Assembly (NCBI RefSeq): GCF_003605735.1
Contig: NZ_QXTJ01000003.1
Span: forward strand, 228,073-292,072
Reading direction: 5' to 3'
Source: Pseudomonas sp. LS-2
Lineage (GTDB): Bacteria > Pseudomonadota > Gammaproteobacteria > Pseudomonadales > Pseudomonadaceae
DNA: 64,000 nucleotides
Shown here: piece after piece, positions 45,271 to 53,861 of the stretch
Numbering within the stretch: the stretch's first letter is position 1
Layout: each line of letters begins with the position of its first letter
Notes under the pieces: model-generated
The model's input: the letters and a program-made list of their open reading frames with translations, nothing else
What the model was told of the DNA's origin: nothing
The model's database searches: none
Made by a program: the position numbers and the translations under genes

Positions 45271-47091
45271 TTACACCTTGGCTTTCTTGGCAGCGCGGGT
45301 ACGCTCGCTTTCGTCGAGGATCTTCTTGCGAAGACGGATCGACTTGGGAGTGACTTCACACAGCTCGTCTTCCTGGATGTATTCCAGAGCCTGTTCCAGG
45401 GTGAAGCGAACAGGTGGAACCAGAGCGATGGTTTCGTCTTTACCCGAAGCACGCATGTTGTCGAGCTTCTTGCCCTTGGTAGGGTTGACGCCCAGGTCGT
45501 TGTCACGGCTGTTCTGACCAACGATCTGGCCGTTGTAGATTTCCTGACCGTGTTCAACGAACAGCTTGCCACGCGCCTGCAGGGTTTCCAGCGAGTAGGT
45601 CAGTGCCTTACCGGTTTCAACCGAAACCAGTACGCCGTTCTGACGGCCCGACATGTGGCCCGACTTGACGGTGTCATAGCGATCGAAGATCGAGGTCAGG
45701 ATGCCAGCGCCGTTGGTCAGGGTCAGGAACTGGTTACGGAAACCGATCAGACCACGAGCAGGAATGTTGTATTCCAGACGAACACGGCCCTTGCCATCCG
45801 GAACCATGTTGCTCAGGTCACCTTTACGCAGACCCATCTCTTCCATGACCTTGCCCTGGGATTCTTCAGGGATGTCGATGGTGACGTTTTCGTACGGTTC
45901 TTGCTTGACGCCGTCGACTTCACGAATGATCACTTCAGGACGGCCCAGGGCCAGCTCGAAGCCTTCGCGACGCATGGTTTCGATCAGTACCGAGAGGTGC
46001 AGCTCACCACGGCCGGAAACCTTGAACTTGTCAGCCGAGTCGCCTTCTTCAACGCGCAGTGCAACGTTGTACAGCAGCTCTTTGTCCAGACGGTCCTTGA
46101 TGTTACGGGACGTCACGAACTTGCCTTCTTTACCGCAGAAAGGCGAGTCGTTGACCTGGAAGGTCATGGAAACGGTTGGCTCGTCAACGGTCAGCGGCTT
46201 CATCGCTTCAACGTTCAACGGGTCGCACAGAGTGTCGGAGATGAACAGCTCTTCGAAGCCGCTGATGCAGACGATGTCGCCGGCAGCTGCTTCTTCAACG
46301 TCGATGCGGTGCAGACCGTGGTGACCCATCAGCTTCAGGATACGGCCGTTGCGACGCTTGCCGTCGGCACTGATGGCCACAACCGGGGTGTTTGGCTTGA
46401 CGCGGCCACGAGCGATACGGCCAACACCGATAACACCCAGGAAGCTGTTGTAGTCCAGAGCCGAGATCTGCATCTGGAAAGGACCGTCACGGTCAACTTT
46501 CGGAGCAGGTACGTGATCCACGACCGCCTGGTACAGCGGGGTCATGTCTTCGGCCATTTCGTTGTGATCCAGACCCGCGATGCCGTTGATGGCCGAGGCG
46601 TAGACGACCTGGAAGTCCAGTTGCTCTTCGGTAGCACCCAGGTTGTCGAACAGATCGAAGATCTGGTCCAGAACCCAATCCGGACGCGCGCCTGGACGGT
46701 CAACCTTGTTGATGACCACGATTGGACGCAGGCCGGCTTCGAAAGCCTTCTTGGTCACGAAGCGGGTTTGCGGCATAGGGCCGTCTTGGGCGTCGACCAG
46801 CAGCAGAACGGAGTCGACCATCGACATCACGCGCTCTACTTCGCCACCGAAGTCGGCGTGGCCCGGGGTGTCGACGATGTTGATGTGGTAGCCATTCCAG
46901 TTGATCGCGGTGTTCTTCGCGAGAATGGTAATACCGCGCTCTTTCTCCTGGTCGTTGGAGTCCATCACGCGTTCGTCGTTGAGCTCGTTGCGCTCAAGGG
47001 TGCCGGACTGGCGCAGAAGCTTGTCGACGAGGGTAGTTTTACCGTGGTCAACGTGAGCAATGATGGCGATGTTGCGTAGATTTTCGATCAC
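45271..47091 (-). CDS. typA: Ribosome-associated translational GTPase BipA/TypA
   Basis: EF-G-like GTPase needed for 50S assembly and growth under stress or cold. The 606 aa length matches E. coli BipA. G1 is [10 protein letters not shown]3 [16 protein letters not shown]4 [13 protein letters not shown]; domains 2, 3 and 5 and the BipA-specific C-terminal domain follow ([19 protein letters not shown]). I place the start at the GTG of 47091 ([18 protein letters not shown]), which is where orthologues begin; a longer frame with MFIAAY adds 19 unconserved residues. Confidence 0.96.
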   Translation of the reverse strand: MIENLRNIAIIAHVDHGKTTLVDKLLRQSGTLERNELNDERVMDSNDQEKERGITILAKNTAINWNGYHINIVDTPGHADFGGEVERVMSMVDSVLLLVDAQDGPMPQTRFVTKKAFEAGLRPIVVINKVDRPGARPDWVLDQIFDLFDNLGATEEQLDFQVVYASAINGIAGLDHNEMAEDMTPLYQAVVDHVPAPKVDRDGPFQMQISALDYNSFLGVIGVGRIARGRVKPNTPVVAISADGKRRNGRILKLMGHHGLHRIDVEEAAAGDIVCISGFEELFISDTLCDPLNVEAMKPLTVDEPTVSMTFQVNDSPFCGKEGKFVTSRNIKDRLDKELLYNVALRVEEGDSADKFKVSGRGELHLSVLIETMRREGFELALGRPEVIIREVDGVKQEPYENVTIDIPEESQGKVMEEMGLRKGDLSNMVPDGKGRVRLEYNIPARGLIGFRNQFLTLTNGAGILTSIFDRYDTVKSGHMSGRQNGVLVSVETGKALTYSLETLQARGKLFVEHGQEIYNGQIVGQNSRDNDLGVNPTKGKKLDNMRASGKDETIALVPPVRFTLEQALEYIQEDELCEVTPKSIRLRKKILDESERTRAAKKAKV

Positions 47092-47230
47092 TTGTGTATC
47101 TCGATCAGAGGATTCGGTCAGCTGACTAGTGTAGGCAGCTATGAACAATGGAGCCCGTGAAAGCCTTTACGGCTGACGACTGGTGTCGGGGGGCCGGTGA
47201 CGCAAGCCACAGGCAAACAGCCCCGGGCAC

Positions 47231-48685
47231 TTAGCTCGGTCGATAAACGCGCACATTGGCATGCCCCTCACTGAGCAGATGATGAGCATGCAGGCGACTC
47301 ATGACGCCTTTGTCGCAATAAAGCAGGTACTGGCGCGTGTCATCCAGTTCCTTGAAACGGCTGTTCAGAGCAAAGAACGGCAGCGTTTGTACTTCAATGC
47401 CTGACAGTTCCAGCGGACGGTCTTCGGCTTCATCCGGGTGCCGGATGTCGATGACCACTTGTCCGGCAAGAGCCTGACTGACTTCTTCGACCTGAACATC
47501 CTGACCCAATTCCTCGATCACGCGATCGATGGGCACAAGACGGGCGTTTTCGAGCGCACGCTCGAGCACCGCCATGTCGAATTCCTTCTCTTCATGCTCG
47601 ACGCGGTGACGTTTGGCCGCGGTCTTTGGATTGACCGAGATCACACCGCAGTATTCAGGCATGTGCCGGGCAAAATCGCCGGTGCCGATCTCGTCGGCCA
47701 GGTCGATGATGTCCTGCTTGTGACTGGCGATCAGCGGGCGCAAGACCAGCTTCTCCGTCACGCAATCGATGACCGACAGGTTAGGCAGTGTCTGACTGGA
47801 CACTTGGGAAATCGCTTCGCCGGTCACCAGCGCGTCGATTTCAAGCCTGTCGGCAATATTGGTCGCAGCGCGCAACATCATACGCTTCAATACTACGCCC
47901 ATATGACTGTTATCGACTTTTCCGAGAATTTCTCCCAGAACTTCCTCGAACGGTACGCTGACGAACAGCACACGTTGGGAGCTTCCGTACTTCTTCCAGA
48001 TGAAGTGCGCGACTTCCATCACACCCAGCTCGTGGGCCCTGCCGCCCAGATTGAAGAAACAGAAATGGCTCATCAGGCCACGACGCATGACCTGATAAGC
48101 GGCCACCGTGGAGTCGAAGCCACCGGACATCAATACCAGGGTCTGTTCCAGCGAGCCCAACGGATAACCGCCGATGCTGTTGTGCTGGCTGTGAATCACG
48201 AACAACCGTTGGTCGCGAATCTCGATGCGCACTTCGACTTCCGGCGCTTTCAGGGAAATACCGGCGGCGCCGCACTCACGACGCAGTTTGCTGCCGACGT
48301 ACTTCTCGACGTCCATGGAGCTGAAGTCATGATGCCCGGCGCGCTTGCAGCGAACCGAGAAAATCTTGCCGGACAAGGCATCGCCGAAATGCAGTTTGCA
48401 CTTCTCGTAGATGTCGTCCATGTCGCCAAGAGCGTATTGATCGACCTGCAGGAAATGCGCGATGCCGGGCATGCAGCTCAGGCGCTCGGTCATTTCGTGC
48501 AGGACGCGGGAATCCTGAACCTTCGTCTCGACCTCGAGGTTGTCCCACACGCCATCGACCACCAGCGCCGGGTCCAGATCGCGGAGCACGGTACGGATGT
48601 TCTTGGCCAACTGTTTGATGAAGCGCTTGCGCACAGGTCGGCTTTTGATGGTGATTTCTGGGAAAACTTTAACGATTAGTTTCAT
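47231..48685 (-). CDS. thiI: tRNA 4-thiouridine synthase ThiI
   Basis: Makes s4U8 in tRNA and supplies sulfur for thiamine thiazole. The 484 aa protein has an N-terminal ferredoxin-like and THUMP region (about 1-165), a PP-loop adenylation domain with [16 protein letters not shown], Cys in EYCGVIS, and a C-terminal rhodanese domain (about 390-484). Its persulfide Cys457 lies in [14 protein letters not shown]. This is the full-length gammaproteobacterial form. The start at 48685 ([11 protein letters not shown]) is the conserved N-terminus. It works with ThiS/ThiG coded in this window. Confidence 0.96.
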   Translation of the reverse strand: MKLIVKVFPEITIKSRPVRKRFIKQLAKNIRTVLRDLDPALVVDGVWDNLEVETKVQDSRVLHEMTERLSCMPGIAHFLQVDQYALGDMDDIYEKCKLHFGDALSGKIFSVRCKRAGHHDFSSMDVEKYVGSKLRRECGAAGISLKAPEVEVRIEIRDQRLFVIHSQHNSIGGYPLGSLEQTLVLMSGGFDSTVAAYQVMRRGLMSHFCFFNLGGRAHELGVMEVAHFIWKKYGSSQRVLFVSVPFEEVLGEILGKVDNSHMGVVLKRMMLRAATNIADRLEIDALVTGEAISQVSSQTLPNLSVIDCVTEKLVLRPLIASHKQDIIDLADEIGTGDFARHMPEYCGVISVNPKTAAKRHRVEHEEKEFDMAVLERALENARLVPIDRVIEELGQDVQVEEVSQALAGQVVIDIRHPDEAEDRPLELSGIEVQTLPFFALNSRFKELDDTRQYLLYCDKGVMSRLHAHHLLSEGHANVRVYRPS

Positions 48686-48727
48686 GAAAACAGCGCGCGA
48701 GGTGCCGGTCAAAAAAGGGGGGCGCGG

Positions 48728-48756
48728 ATTATAGCGGAAATTGCTCAAGGTTTAAC
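48728..48756 (-). promoter_or_regulatory. Candidate sigma-70 promoter of thiI
   Basis: On the minus strand a perfect TATAAT lies about 45 bases before the thiI start; the -35 region at 16-18 bases (TTAAAC/GTTAAA) matches only partly. Confidence 0.45.
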
Positions 48757-48782
48757 CAGTTATCGTACTGCCGATCATCAGC

Positions 48783-48797
48783 GCACCAAAAAGGGAC
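48783..48797 (+). promoter_or_regulatory. Possible second NtrC-binding site (partial)
   Basis: GCACCAAAAAGGGAC keeps the left arm and spacing of the GCACC-N5-GGTGC NtrC consensus but the right arm is imperfect; it lies 31 bases before the good site. Confidence 0.4.
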
Positions 48798-48813
48798 TGT
48801 ATACAATCTGAGC

Positions 48814-48828
48814 GCACCGATGCGGTGC
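48814..48828 (+). promoter_or_regulatory. NtrC enhancer site upstream of glnA
   Basis: GCACCGATGCGGTGC, a perfect GCACC-N5-GGTGC dyad of the NtrC type. It is about 90 bases before the -24 element, a normal enhancer distance. Confidence 0.75.
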
Positions 48829-48901
48829 ATCACTTTTCACAATTGCGACGTTTTACGCCCGAAAATCCGGCATTTTGGGCAGAAAACCCAACACAGGGCA
48901 C

Positions 48902-48917
48902 TGGCATGCAAATTGCT
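48902..48917 (+). promoter_or_regulatory. Sigma-54 (-24/-12) promoter of glnA
   Basis: TGGCATGCAAATTGCT matches TGGCAYG-N4-TTGCW with correct GG-N10-GC spacing. Start of transcription should be near 48928, leaving about 90 bases of leader before glnA. Confidence 0.88.
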
Positions 48918-49016
48918 CCCTTGTGAGGCAGGTTGCCTTGGCCGACTATCGCGCCCGGCATCACCCAAATTAAAGGGCCAACAACTATCCAGCCCTAATC
49001 CACCCCGGAGGACAAC

Positions 49017-50423
49017 ATGTCGAAGTCGGTTCAACTCATCAAAGATCATGACGTAAAGTGGATTGATCTGCGCTTCACGGACACCAAAGGCACCCAGCAC
49101 CACGTGACCATGCCAGCTCGCGATGCGCTGGAAGACGACTTCTTCGAAGTCGGCAAAATGTTCGACGGTTCCTCCATCTCTGGCTGGAAAGGCATCGAAG
49201 CCTCCGACATGATCCTGCTTCCAGACGACGAAACTGCCGTTCTGGACCCGTTCACCGAAGAGCCAACCCTGATCCTGGTTTGCGACATCATCGAACCTTC
49301 GACCATGCAAGGTTATGACCGCGACCCGCGCGCCATCGCTCACCGCGCCGAGGAATACCTGAAGTCCACCGGTATCGGTGACACCGTATTCGCCGGTCCA
49401 GAGCCAGAATTCTTCATCTTCGACGAAGTGAAATTCAAGTCCGACATCTCCGGTTCCATGTTCAAGATCTACTCCGAACAAGGTTCGTGGATGTCCGACG
49501 CTGACATCGAAGGCGGCAACAAGGGCCACCGTCCTGGCATCAAAGGCGGTTACTTCCCTGTTCCACCGTTCGACCACGACCACGAAATCCGCACCGCAAT
49601 GTGCAACGCTCTGGAAGAAATGGGTCAGGTCGTCGAAGTTCACCACCATGAAGTGGCAACCGCTGGCCAGAACGAAATCGGCGTGAAGTTCAACACGCTG
49701 GTCAAGAAGGCTGACGAAGTTCAGACCCTGAAATACGTTGTACACAACGTTGCCGACGCTTACGGCCGTACCGCGACCTTCATGCCTAAGCCTCTGTACG
49801 GCGACAACGGCTCGGGTATGCACGTACACATGTCCATCGCCAAAGATGGCAAGAACACCTTCGCTGGCGAAGGCTATGCCGGTCTGTCCGACACCGCCCT
49901 GTACTTCATCGGCGGTATCATCAAGCACGGTAAGGCACTGAACGGCTTCACCAACCCTGCAACCAACTCGTACAAGCGTCTGGTTCCAGGCTTCGAAGCT
50001 CCGGTCATGCTGGCCTACTCGGCTCGCAACCGTTCCGCGTCGATCCGTATTCCTTACGTCTCCAGCCCACGCGGCCGCCGTATCGAAGCGCGTTTCCCGG
50101 ATCCAGCAGCTAACCCGTACCTGGCTTTCGCAGCTCTGCTGATGGCCGGTCTGGACGGTATCCAGAACAAGATCCACCCTGGCGACGCAGCTGACAAAAA
50201 CCTGTACGACCTGCCACCTGAAGAGGCTGCAGAGATCCCACAAGTTTGCGGCAGCCTGAAAGAAGCCCTGGAATCCCTGGACAAAGGCCGTGCGTTCCTG
50301 ACCAAGGGCGGCGTATTCAGCGACGACTTCATCGACGCTTACATCGCTCTGAAATCGGAAGAAGAAATCAAAGTACGTACTTTCGTACACCCACTGGAAT
50401 ACGAGCTGTACTACAGCTGCTGA
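49017..50423 (+). CDS. glnA: Glutamine synthetase, type I
   Basis: Assimilates ammonium by ATP-dependent conversion of glutamate to glutamine; dodecamer of 468 aa subunits in the cytosol. Family blocks visible are [29 protein letters not shown] metal-site region ([10 protein letters not shown]), [14 protein letters not shown], and NRSASIRIP. The adenylylation site is Tyr397 in NLYDLPPEE, so activity should be controlled by GlnE. GGAGG lies 9 bases before the ATG. A sigma-54 promoter with NtrC sites lies upstream, and ntrBC lies 2.4 kb downstream. Confidence 0.99.
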   Translation: MSKSVQLIKDHDVKWIDLRFTDTKGTQHHVTMPARDALEDDFFEVGKMFDGSSISGWKGIEASDMILLPDDETAVLDPFTEEPTLILVCDIIEPSTMQGYDRDPRAIAHRAEEYLKSTGIGDTVFAGPEPEFFIFDEVKFKSDISGSMFKIYSEQGSWMSDADIEGGNKGHRPGIKGGYFPVPPFDHDHEIRTAMCNALEEMGQVVEVHHHEVATAGQNEIGVKFNTLVKKADEVQTLKYVVHNVADAYGRTATFMPKPLYGDNGSGMHVHMSIAKDGKNTFAGEGYAGLSDTALYFIGGIIKHGKALNGFTNPATNSYKRLVPGFEAPVMLAYSARNRSASIRIPYVSSPRGRRIEARFPDPAANPYLAFAALLMAGLDGIQNKIHPGDAADKNLYDLPPEEAAEIPQVCGSLKEALESLDKGRAFLTKGGVFSDDFIDAYIALKSEEEIKVRTFVHPLEYELYYSC

Positions 50424-50454
50424 TCCAGTCGCGCCAGCGAAAGCTGCGTGAATA

Positions 50455-50485
50455 AAAGAGGCCTCCTTCGGGAGGCCTTTTTTGT
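50455..50485 (+). terminator. Intrinsic terminator of glnA
   Basis: AAAAGAGGCCTCCTTCGGGA followed by GGCCTTTTTTT: stem AGGCCTCC/GGAGGCCT with a UUCG loop and T run, about 35 bases after the stop. Confidence 0.95.
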
Positions 50486-50608
50486 GGCTACGAAAAACGA
50501 GTGTTTAGCGAGTGGTGGTATTTAGTTATCGTTTTTCTAATAGCATTGACTAGATACTCCACCACTCCCACTGCTCTCCAGTGCCGTTATCAATAATAAG
50601 GATGTCCA

Positions 50609-51178
50609 ATGCCCCGGCCCCCTTGGCTCATGCTCTCGATCGCCCCGCTCATGGCGGGCTGCCTCAACTCACCTACCCCTCAAACGGCCCCCGATGCCGT
50701 GGAGTCGCTGGTTGCAGTGATCGAGCAGAGGCTGGACATTGCAAACGACGTTGCCGTGAGCAAGTGGTACAGCGGCAAGCCTGTGCAGGACAGTGATCGC
50801 GAGCGCCAGGTGATCCTCAATGCCGAGTCCCAAGCCCAGGCATTCAACCTGAACAGGGACGACGTCCACGCGTTCATGACCGCACAGATGGAAGCCAACA
50901 AGGTGGTGCAGTACGCGCGGATAGCCCAGTGGCACGAGAGCGGCCAGGCTCCCCAACCACCCGCTACCAGCCTGACGCAGGGCGTTCGCACCCGTCTGGA
51001 TACGCTGCAACCGGATTTGATGCACAAGTACGCTGCGTTCCTGCCTTATGGCAGCAAGAGTGAATGCCAACGCTGGCTGCAGTCGACGACCAGACGCAAG
51101 GCCGCAGACGCTGTCATGCTCAGCGGCTTGCAGCGTGCAACCGATGGCCTGTGCAAAACGGAGCAAAAGTCTGATTGA
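50609..51178 (+). CDS. Periplasmic chorismate mutase (AroQ gamma class)
   Basis: Predicted exported chorismate mutase (chorismate to prephenate), 189 aa. The N-terminus has a hydrophobic stretch ending LMAGC, a lipobox-like site at Cys18, so it may be a lipoprotein. Candidate active-site residues Arg41, Lys52, Arg64 and Gln101 keep the spacing of the secreted *AroQ class, as I recall it for the M. tuberculosis enzyme. The rest of the protein is the class-specific helical C-terminal half with a disulfide pair (Cys152, Cys182 region). The purpose of a periplasmic chorismate mutase is unclear. It sits between glnA and two DUF4124 genes. Confidence 0.82.
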   Translation: MPRPPWLMLSIAPLMAGCLNSPTPQTAPDAVESLVAVIEQRLDIANDVAVSKWYSGKPVQDSDRERQVILNAESQAQAFNLNRDDVHAFMTAQMEANKVVQYARIAQWHESGQAPQPPATSLTQGVRTRLDTLQPDLMHKYAAFLPYGSKSECQRWLQSTTRRKAADAVMLSGLQRATDGLCKTEQKSD

Positions 51179-51300
51179 TGCTGTGGGAGCGCGGATGAGA
51201 CTACCGGTCCGGTTTTGCTCTATGCTGCCCCCTGTGCCTGGCGCTACTGCAGTAGCGCGGTGCGAGCTGTCGTTCTCCTGATCGTGGTACTGGAGTGTTC

Positions 51301-51828
51301 ATGCGTCAAAGTCTTGCCCTCGTCCTGCTGCTGTTTGCGTTGCCCGCCGTCGCGCAGATCTACAAATACACGGACGCCAACGGCAACACGGCATACAGCA
51401 ATCAGCCGCCCAATGGGACCCAGGCCGAAACGGTCGATCTACCGCCACTCAACAGCGTGCAGACCGTCGCGCCAGCTCCAGCCCCGCCAATCCCTGCGCA
51501 AAATCAGAGTGAGCCACAACAGAACGCTGCGGCCTATCAGCTACTGGCACTGACCGACGTGCCCAATGGCGATGCGCTACGTGCCAATAACGGCACGTTC
51601 ACCGTGGGGGTGGCGATTCAACCCCGCCTGCAACCCGGCCATCTGCTGCAGTTGATTCTGGACGGGAAGCCCTACGGCCAGCCTACCAACGTGCCCCGCC
51701 TCCAGCTCGTGGAACTGGACCGCGGCGAACACAGCCTGGCCGTACAGGTGCTGCAAGGGCCGGACTCCATCCAGCAAAGCCAGACGGTTTCCCTGACAGT
51801 GCAGCGAGTCCATGTCGGCAAGCCTTGA
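51301..51828 (+). CDS. DUF4124 domain-containing periplasmic protein, copy 1
   Basis: Exported protein of 175 aa with a signal peptide (about 1-17, ALPAVA-QI), then a DUF4124 module beginning IYKYTDANGNTAYSNQPPNG (about 18-38). A Pro/Gln/Ala linker and a beta-rich C-terminal half with LDGKPYGQPTN and LVELDRGEHSLAVQV follow. The family function is unknown. I chose the ATG at 51301 because it is the first start in the signal peptide; a GTG lies six bases before it. It overlaps the next, related gene by 17 bases. Confidence 0.85.
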   Translation: MRQSLALVLLLFALPAVAQIYKYTDANGNTAYSNQPPNGTQAETVDLPPLNSVQTVAPAPAPPIPAQNQSEPQQNAAAYQLLALTDVPNGDALRANNGTFTVGVAIQPRLQPGHLLQLILDGKPYGQPTNVPRLQLVELDRGEHSLAVQVLQGPDSIQQSQTVSLTVQRVHVGKP

Positions 51829-52468
51829 ATTCGCGAGACTGCGCGTGAGGCCAAGGGGCCTGCTGCTGTGCCTGCTGATGCTGATCGGCCAGCCGGCAAT
51901 CGCCGAGGTCTACACCTACATCGATGCCGAGGGTAACCGGGTCTACACCGATCAACCTCGCCGCAATGCCAAGAAGGTCGACATCGCGCCGAGCAACCAG
52001 ATGAACTCCGCGCCTCGTAAGTCAAGCCAGGCCTCCAGCGCCAAGCCCAGACCCGGTCCGCTGTTTCGGTACCAACTGCTGCGCATTCTTGCGCCTGAAC
52101 CGGACAGCACCGTCCGCGATGTGCAGGGCAACCTGATCGTGACTGTCACCAATGACCCGCAGCTGCAACAGGGGCATCGCTATCGGCTTCTGCTGGACGG
52201 CAGCGCTCATGGAGAATTCGGTCGCAGTCCGGTTTTTTCCCTGACCAACATTGATCGCGGCACGCATCAGCTGTCGATCGAGATAGTCGACGAGTTCGGC
52301 CGAGTCGCCGAGCGAACGCCCAACCAACCCTTTCACATGATGCGTATTTCCCTGTCTCAGAAACGCCAGGCTCAGCCTTGCAAGACAGAAGAGTACGGCG
52401 TACGCCTCGAGTGTCCGATCAAAGACAAGCCCCCCGAAGAAGAAAGCAGCATCCTGCCGTTTCTCTGA
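51812..52468 (+). CDS. DUF4124 domain-containing periplasmic protein, copy 2
   Basis: Paralogue of the preceding protein, 218 aa. A signal region with a hydrophobic core (LLLCLLMLIGQPAIA) is followed by the DUF4124 module VYTYIDAEGNRVYTDQPRRN (about 33-52), a Ser/Pro-rich linker and the same C-terminal layout (LLLDGSAHGEFGRSPVFSLTNIDRGTHQLSIEIV). Two cysteines near the C-terminus (CKTEEYGVRLEC) may form a disulfide. The tandem pair lies directly upstream of ntrB in this order in Pseudomonas; no tie to nitrogen control is shown. Confidence 0.85.
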   Translation: MSASLEFARLRVRPRGLLLCLLMLIGQPAIAEVYTYIDAEGNRVYTDQPRRNAKKVDIAPSNQMNSAPRKSSQASSAKPRPGPLFRYQLLRILAPEPDSTVRDVQGNLIVTVTNDPQLQQGHRYRLLLDGSAHGEFGRSPVFSLTNIDRGTHQLSIEIVDEFGRVAERTPNQPFHMMRISLSQKRQAQPCKTEEYGVRLECPIKDKPPEEESSILPFL

Positions 52469-52775
52469 TGCCCGCCTCCAAAGCGTCTAAGCTCCATAAT
52501 GGTGCACAACCTGAACAACCATGCGCGTAAAATTCCCATTTTGGTTCACGAACGAGTCAAAGTTGTGCCCTCCTCGGGCTGGCTGTCCAAAAAAAGCCCG
52601 AAACGTCTCGCAGAACGCTTCTTTTCGGAGCCTTGGTTTGGTTCTTGCATTTTCTAACAAATAAGCAATGGACAGCCCGGTCTGAGCGGCTTTCCAAAGC
52701 TGGCGAAGACCAACCAGAGCCTGCATTCCTGGGCCCGCCCCGAGTGCAATGAGCCAAAAGAGGTCAACGAGATTC
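52469..52775. other. Upstream region of ntrB
   Basis: About 307 bases without a supported gene. TGGTTTGGTTCTTGCA at 52634-52649 has the GG-N10-GC spacing of a -24/-12 element but a weak -24 half. No other repeat, terminator or RNA gene is evident. Confidence 0.5.
52634..52649 (+). promoter_or_regulatory. Weak sigma-54-like element upstream of ntrB
   Basis: TGGTTTGGTTCTTGCA; TTGCA is a good -12, TGGTTTG a poor -24. The distance to the ntrB ATG is about 125 bases. Confidence 0.35.
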
Positions 52776-53861
52776 ATGACAATCAGCGATACGTTGCACC
52801 GACTGTTACTCGACAACCTGACCACTGCCACGATTCTGCTCAACTCCGACCTGCGTCTGGAGTACATGAATCCGGCGGCCGAAATGCTGCTGGCCATCAG
52901 CGGTCAGCGCAGTCACGGACAGTTCATCAGTGAGCTGTTCACGGAATCGGCCGAAGCGCTTAGCTCGCTTCGTCAGGCAGTGGAACAGGCGCATCCGTTC
53001 ACCAAGCGTGAAGCGATGCTGACGGCGCTCACCGGCCAGACGCTGACCGTGGACTACGCCGTGACACCGATCCTGTCCCAGGGCGAAACGATGCTGCTGC
53101 TGGAGGTACACCCCCGTGATCGCCTGCTGCGCATCACCAAGGAAGAGGCTCAGCTGTCCAAACAGGAAACCACCAAGATGCTGGTGCGTGGCCTGGCTCA
53201 CGAAATTAAGAATCCGCTGGGCGGGATTCGCGGTGCCGCTCAATTGCTGGCCCGCGAACTGCCGGAAGAAAGCCTCAAGGACTACACCAACGTCATCATC
53301 GAAGAAGCCGACCGCCTACGTAATCTGGTCGACCGGATGCTGGGCTCCAACAAGCTGCCTTCATTGGCAATGACCAATGTTCACGAAGTGCTGGAGCGCG
53401 TCTGCAGCCTGGTCGAAGCCGAAAGCCAGGGCTGCATCACTTTGGTGCGCGATTATGACCCGTCCATTCCCGATGTGTTGATCGACCGCGAGCAGATGAT
53501 TCAGGCCGTGCTCAATATCGTGCGTAATGCCATGCAGGCCATCAGCGGGCAAAACGAACTTCGCCTGGGTCGCATCAGTCTGCGCACCCGCGCCATGCGC
53601 CAGTTCACGATTGGCCACGTGCGCCATCGCCTGGTGAGCAAGATCGAAATCATCGATAACGGTCCCGGCATTCCGCCGGAACTACAGGAAACCATTTTTT
53701 ACCCTATGGTCAGTGGCCGCCCGGACGGTACCGGGCTAGGCCTTGCCATCACCCAGAACATCATCAGTCAGCACCAGGGGCTGATCGAGTGTGACAGCCA
53801 TCCTGGCCACACAACTTTCTCGATCTTCTTGCCGCTGGAACAAGGAGCAGCTTCGACATGA
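52776..53861 (+). CDS. ntrB: Nitrogen regulation sensor kinase NtrB (GlnL)
   Basis: Cytosolic histidine kinase of 361 aa that phosphorylates or, under PII control, dephosphorylates NtrC according to nitrogen supply. A PAS domain (about 10-115) is followed by the H-box GLAHEIKNPLGGIRGAAQLL with His142, N-box in VLNIVRNAMQAI, and G-boxes DNGPGIPPELQ and GRPDGTGLGLAIT. It has no transmembrane helix, as expected. The start is at 52776. It overlaps ntrC by ATGA. Confidence 0.97.
   Translation: MTISDTLHRLLLDNLTTATILLNSDLRLEYMNPAAEMLLAISGQRSHGQFISELFTESAEALSSLRQAVEQAHPFTKREAMLTALTGQTLTVDYAVTPILSQGETMLLLEVHPRDRLLRITKEEAQLSKQETTKMLVRGLAHEIKNPLGGIRGAAQLLARELPEESLKDYTNVIIEEADRLRNLVDRMLGSNKLPSLAMTNVHEVLERVCSLVEAESQGCITLVRDYDPSIPDVLIDREQMIQAVLNIVRNAMQAISGQNELRLGRISLRTRAMRQFTIGHVRHRLVSKIEIIDNGPGIPPELQETIFYPMVSGRPDGTGLGLAITQNIISQHQGLIECDSHPGHTTFSIFLPLEQGAAST

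Noticed and set aside
45550..47079. 509-codon plus-strand open frame opposite typA
   Set aside because: Shadow of the highly conserved BipA gene; the translation lacks any domain and is Val/Asp/Gln rich as expected from antisense codons.
48837..50390. 517-codon minus-strand open frame opposite glnA
   Set aside because: Produced by strong codon bias of glnA; no ribosome site or family motif, and it spans the sigma-54 promoter.
52487..52897. Minus-strand frame in the gap before ntrB
   Set aside because: It covers the ntrB start and control region; no ribosome site or family. Treated as non-coding.
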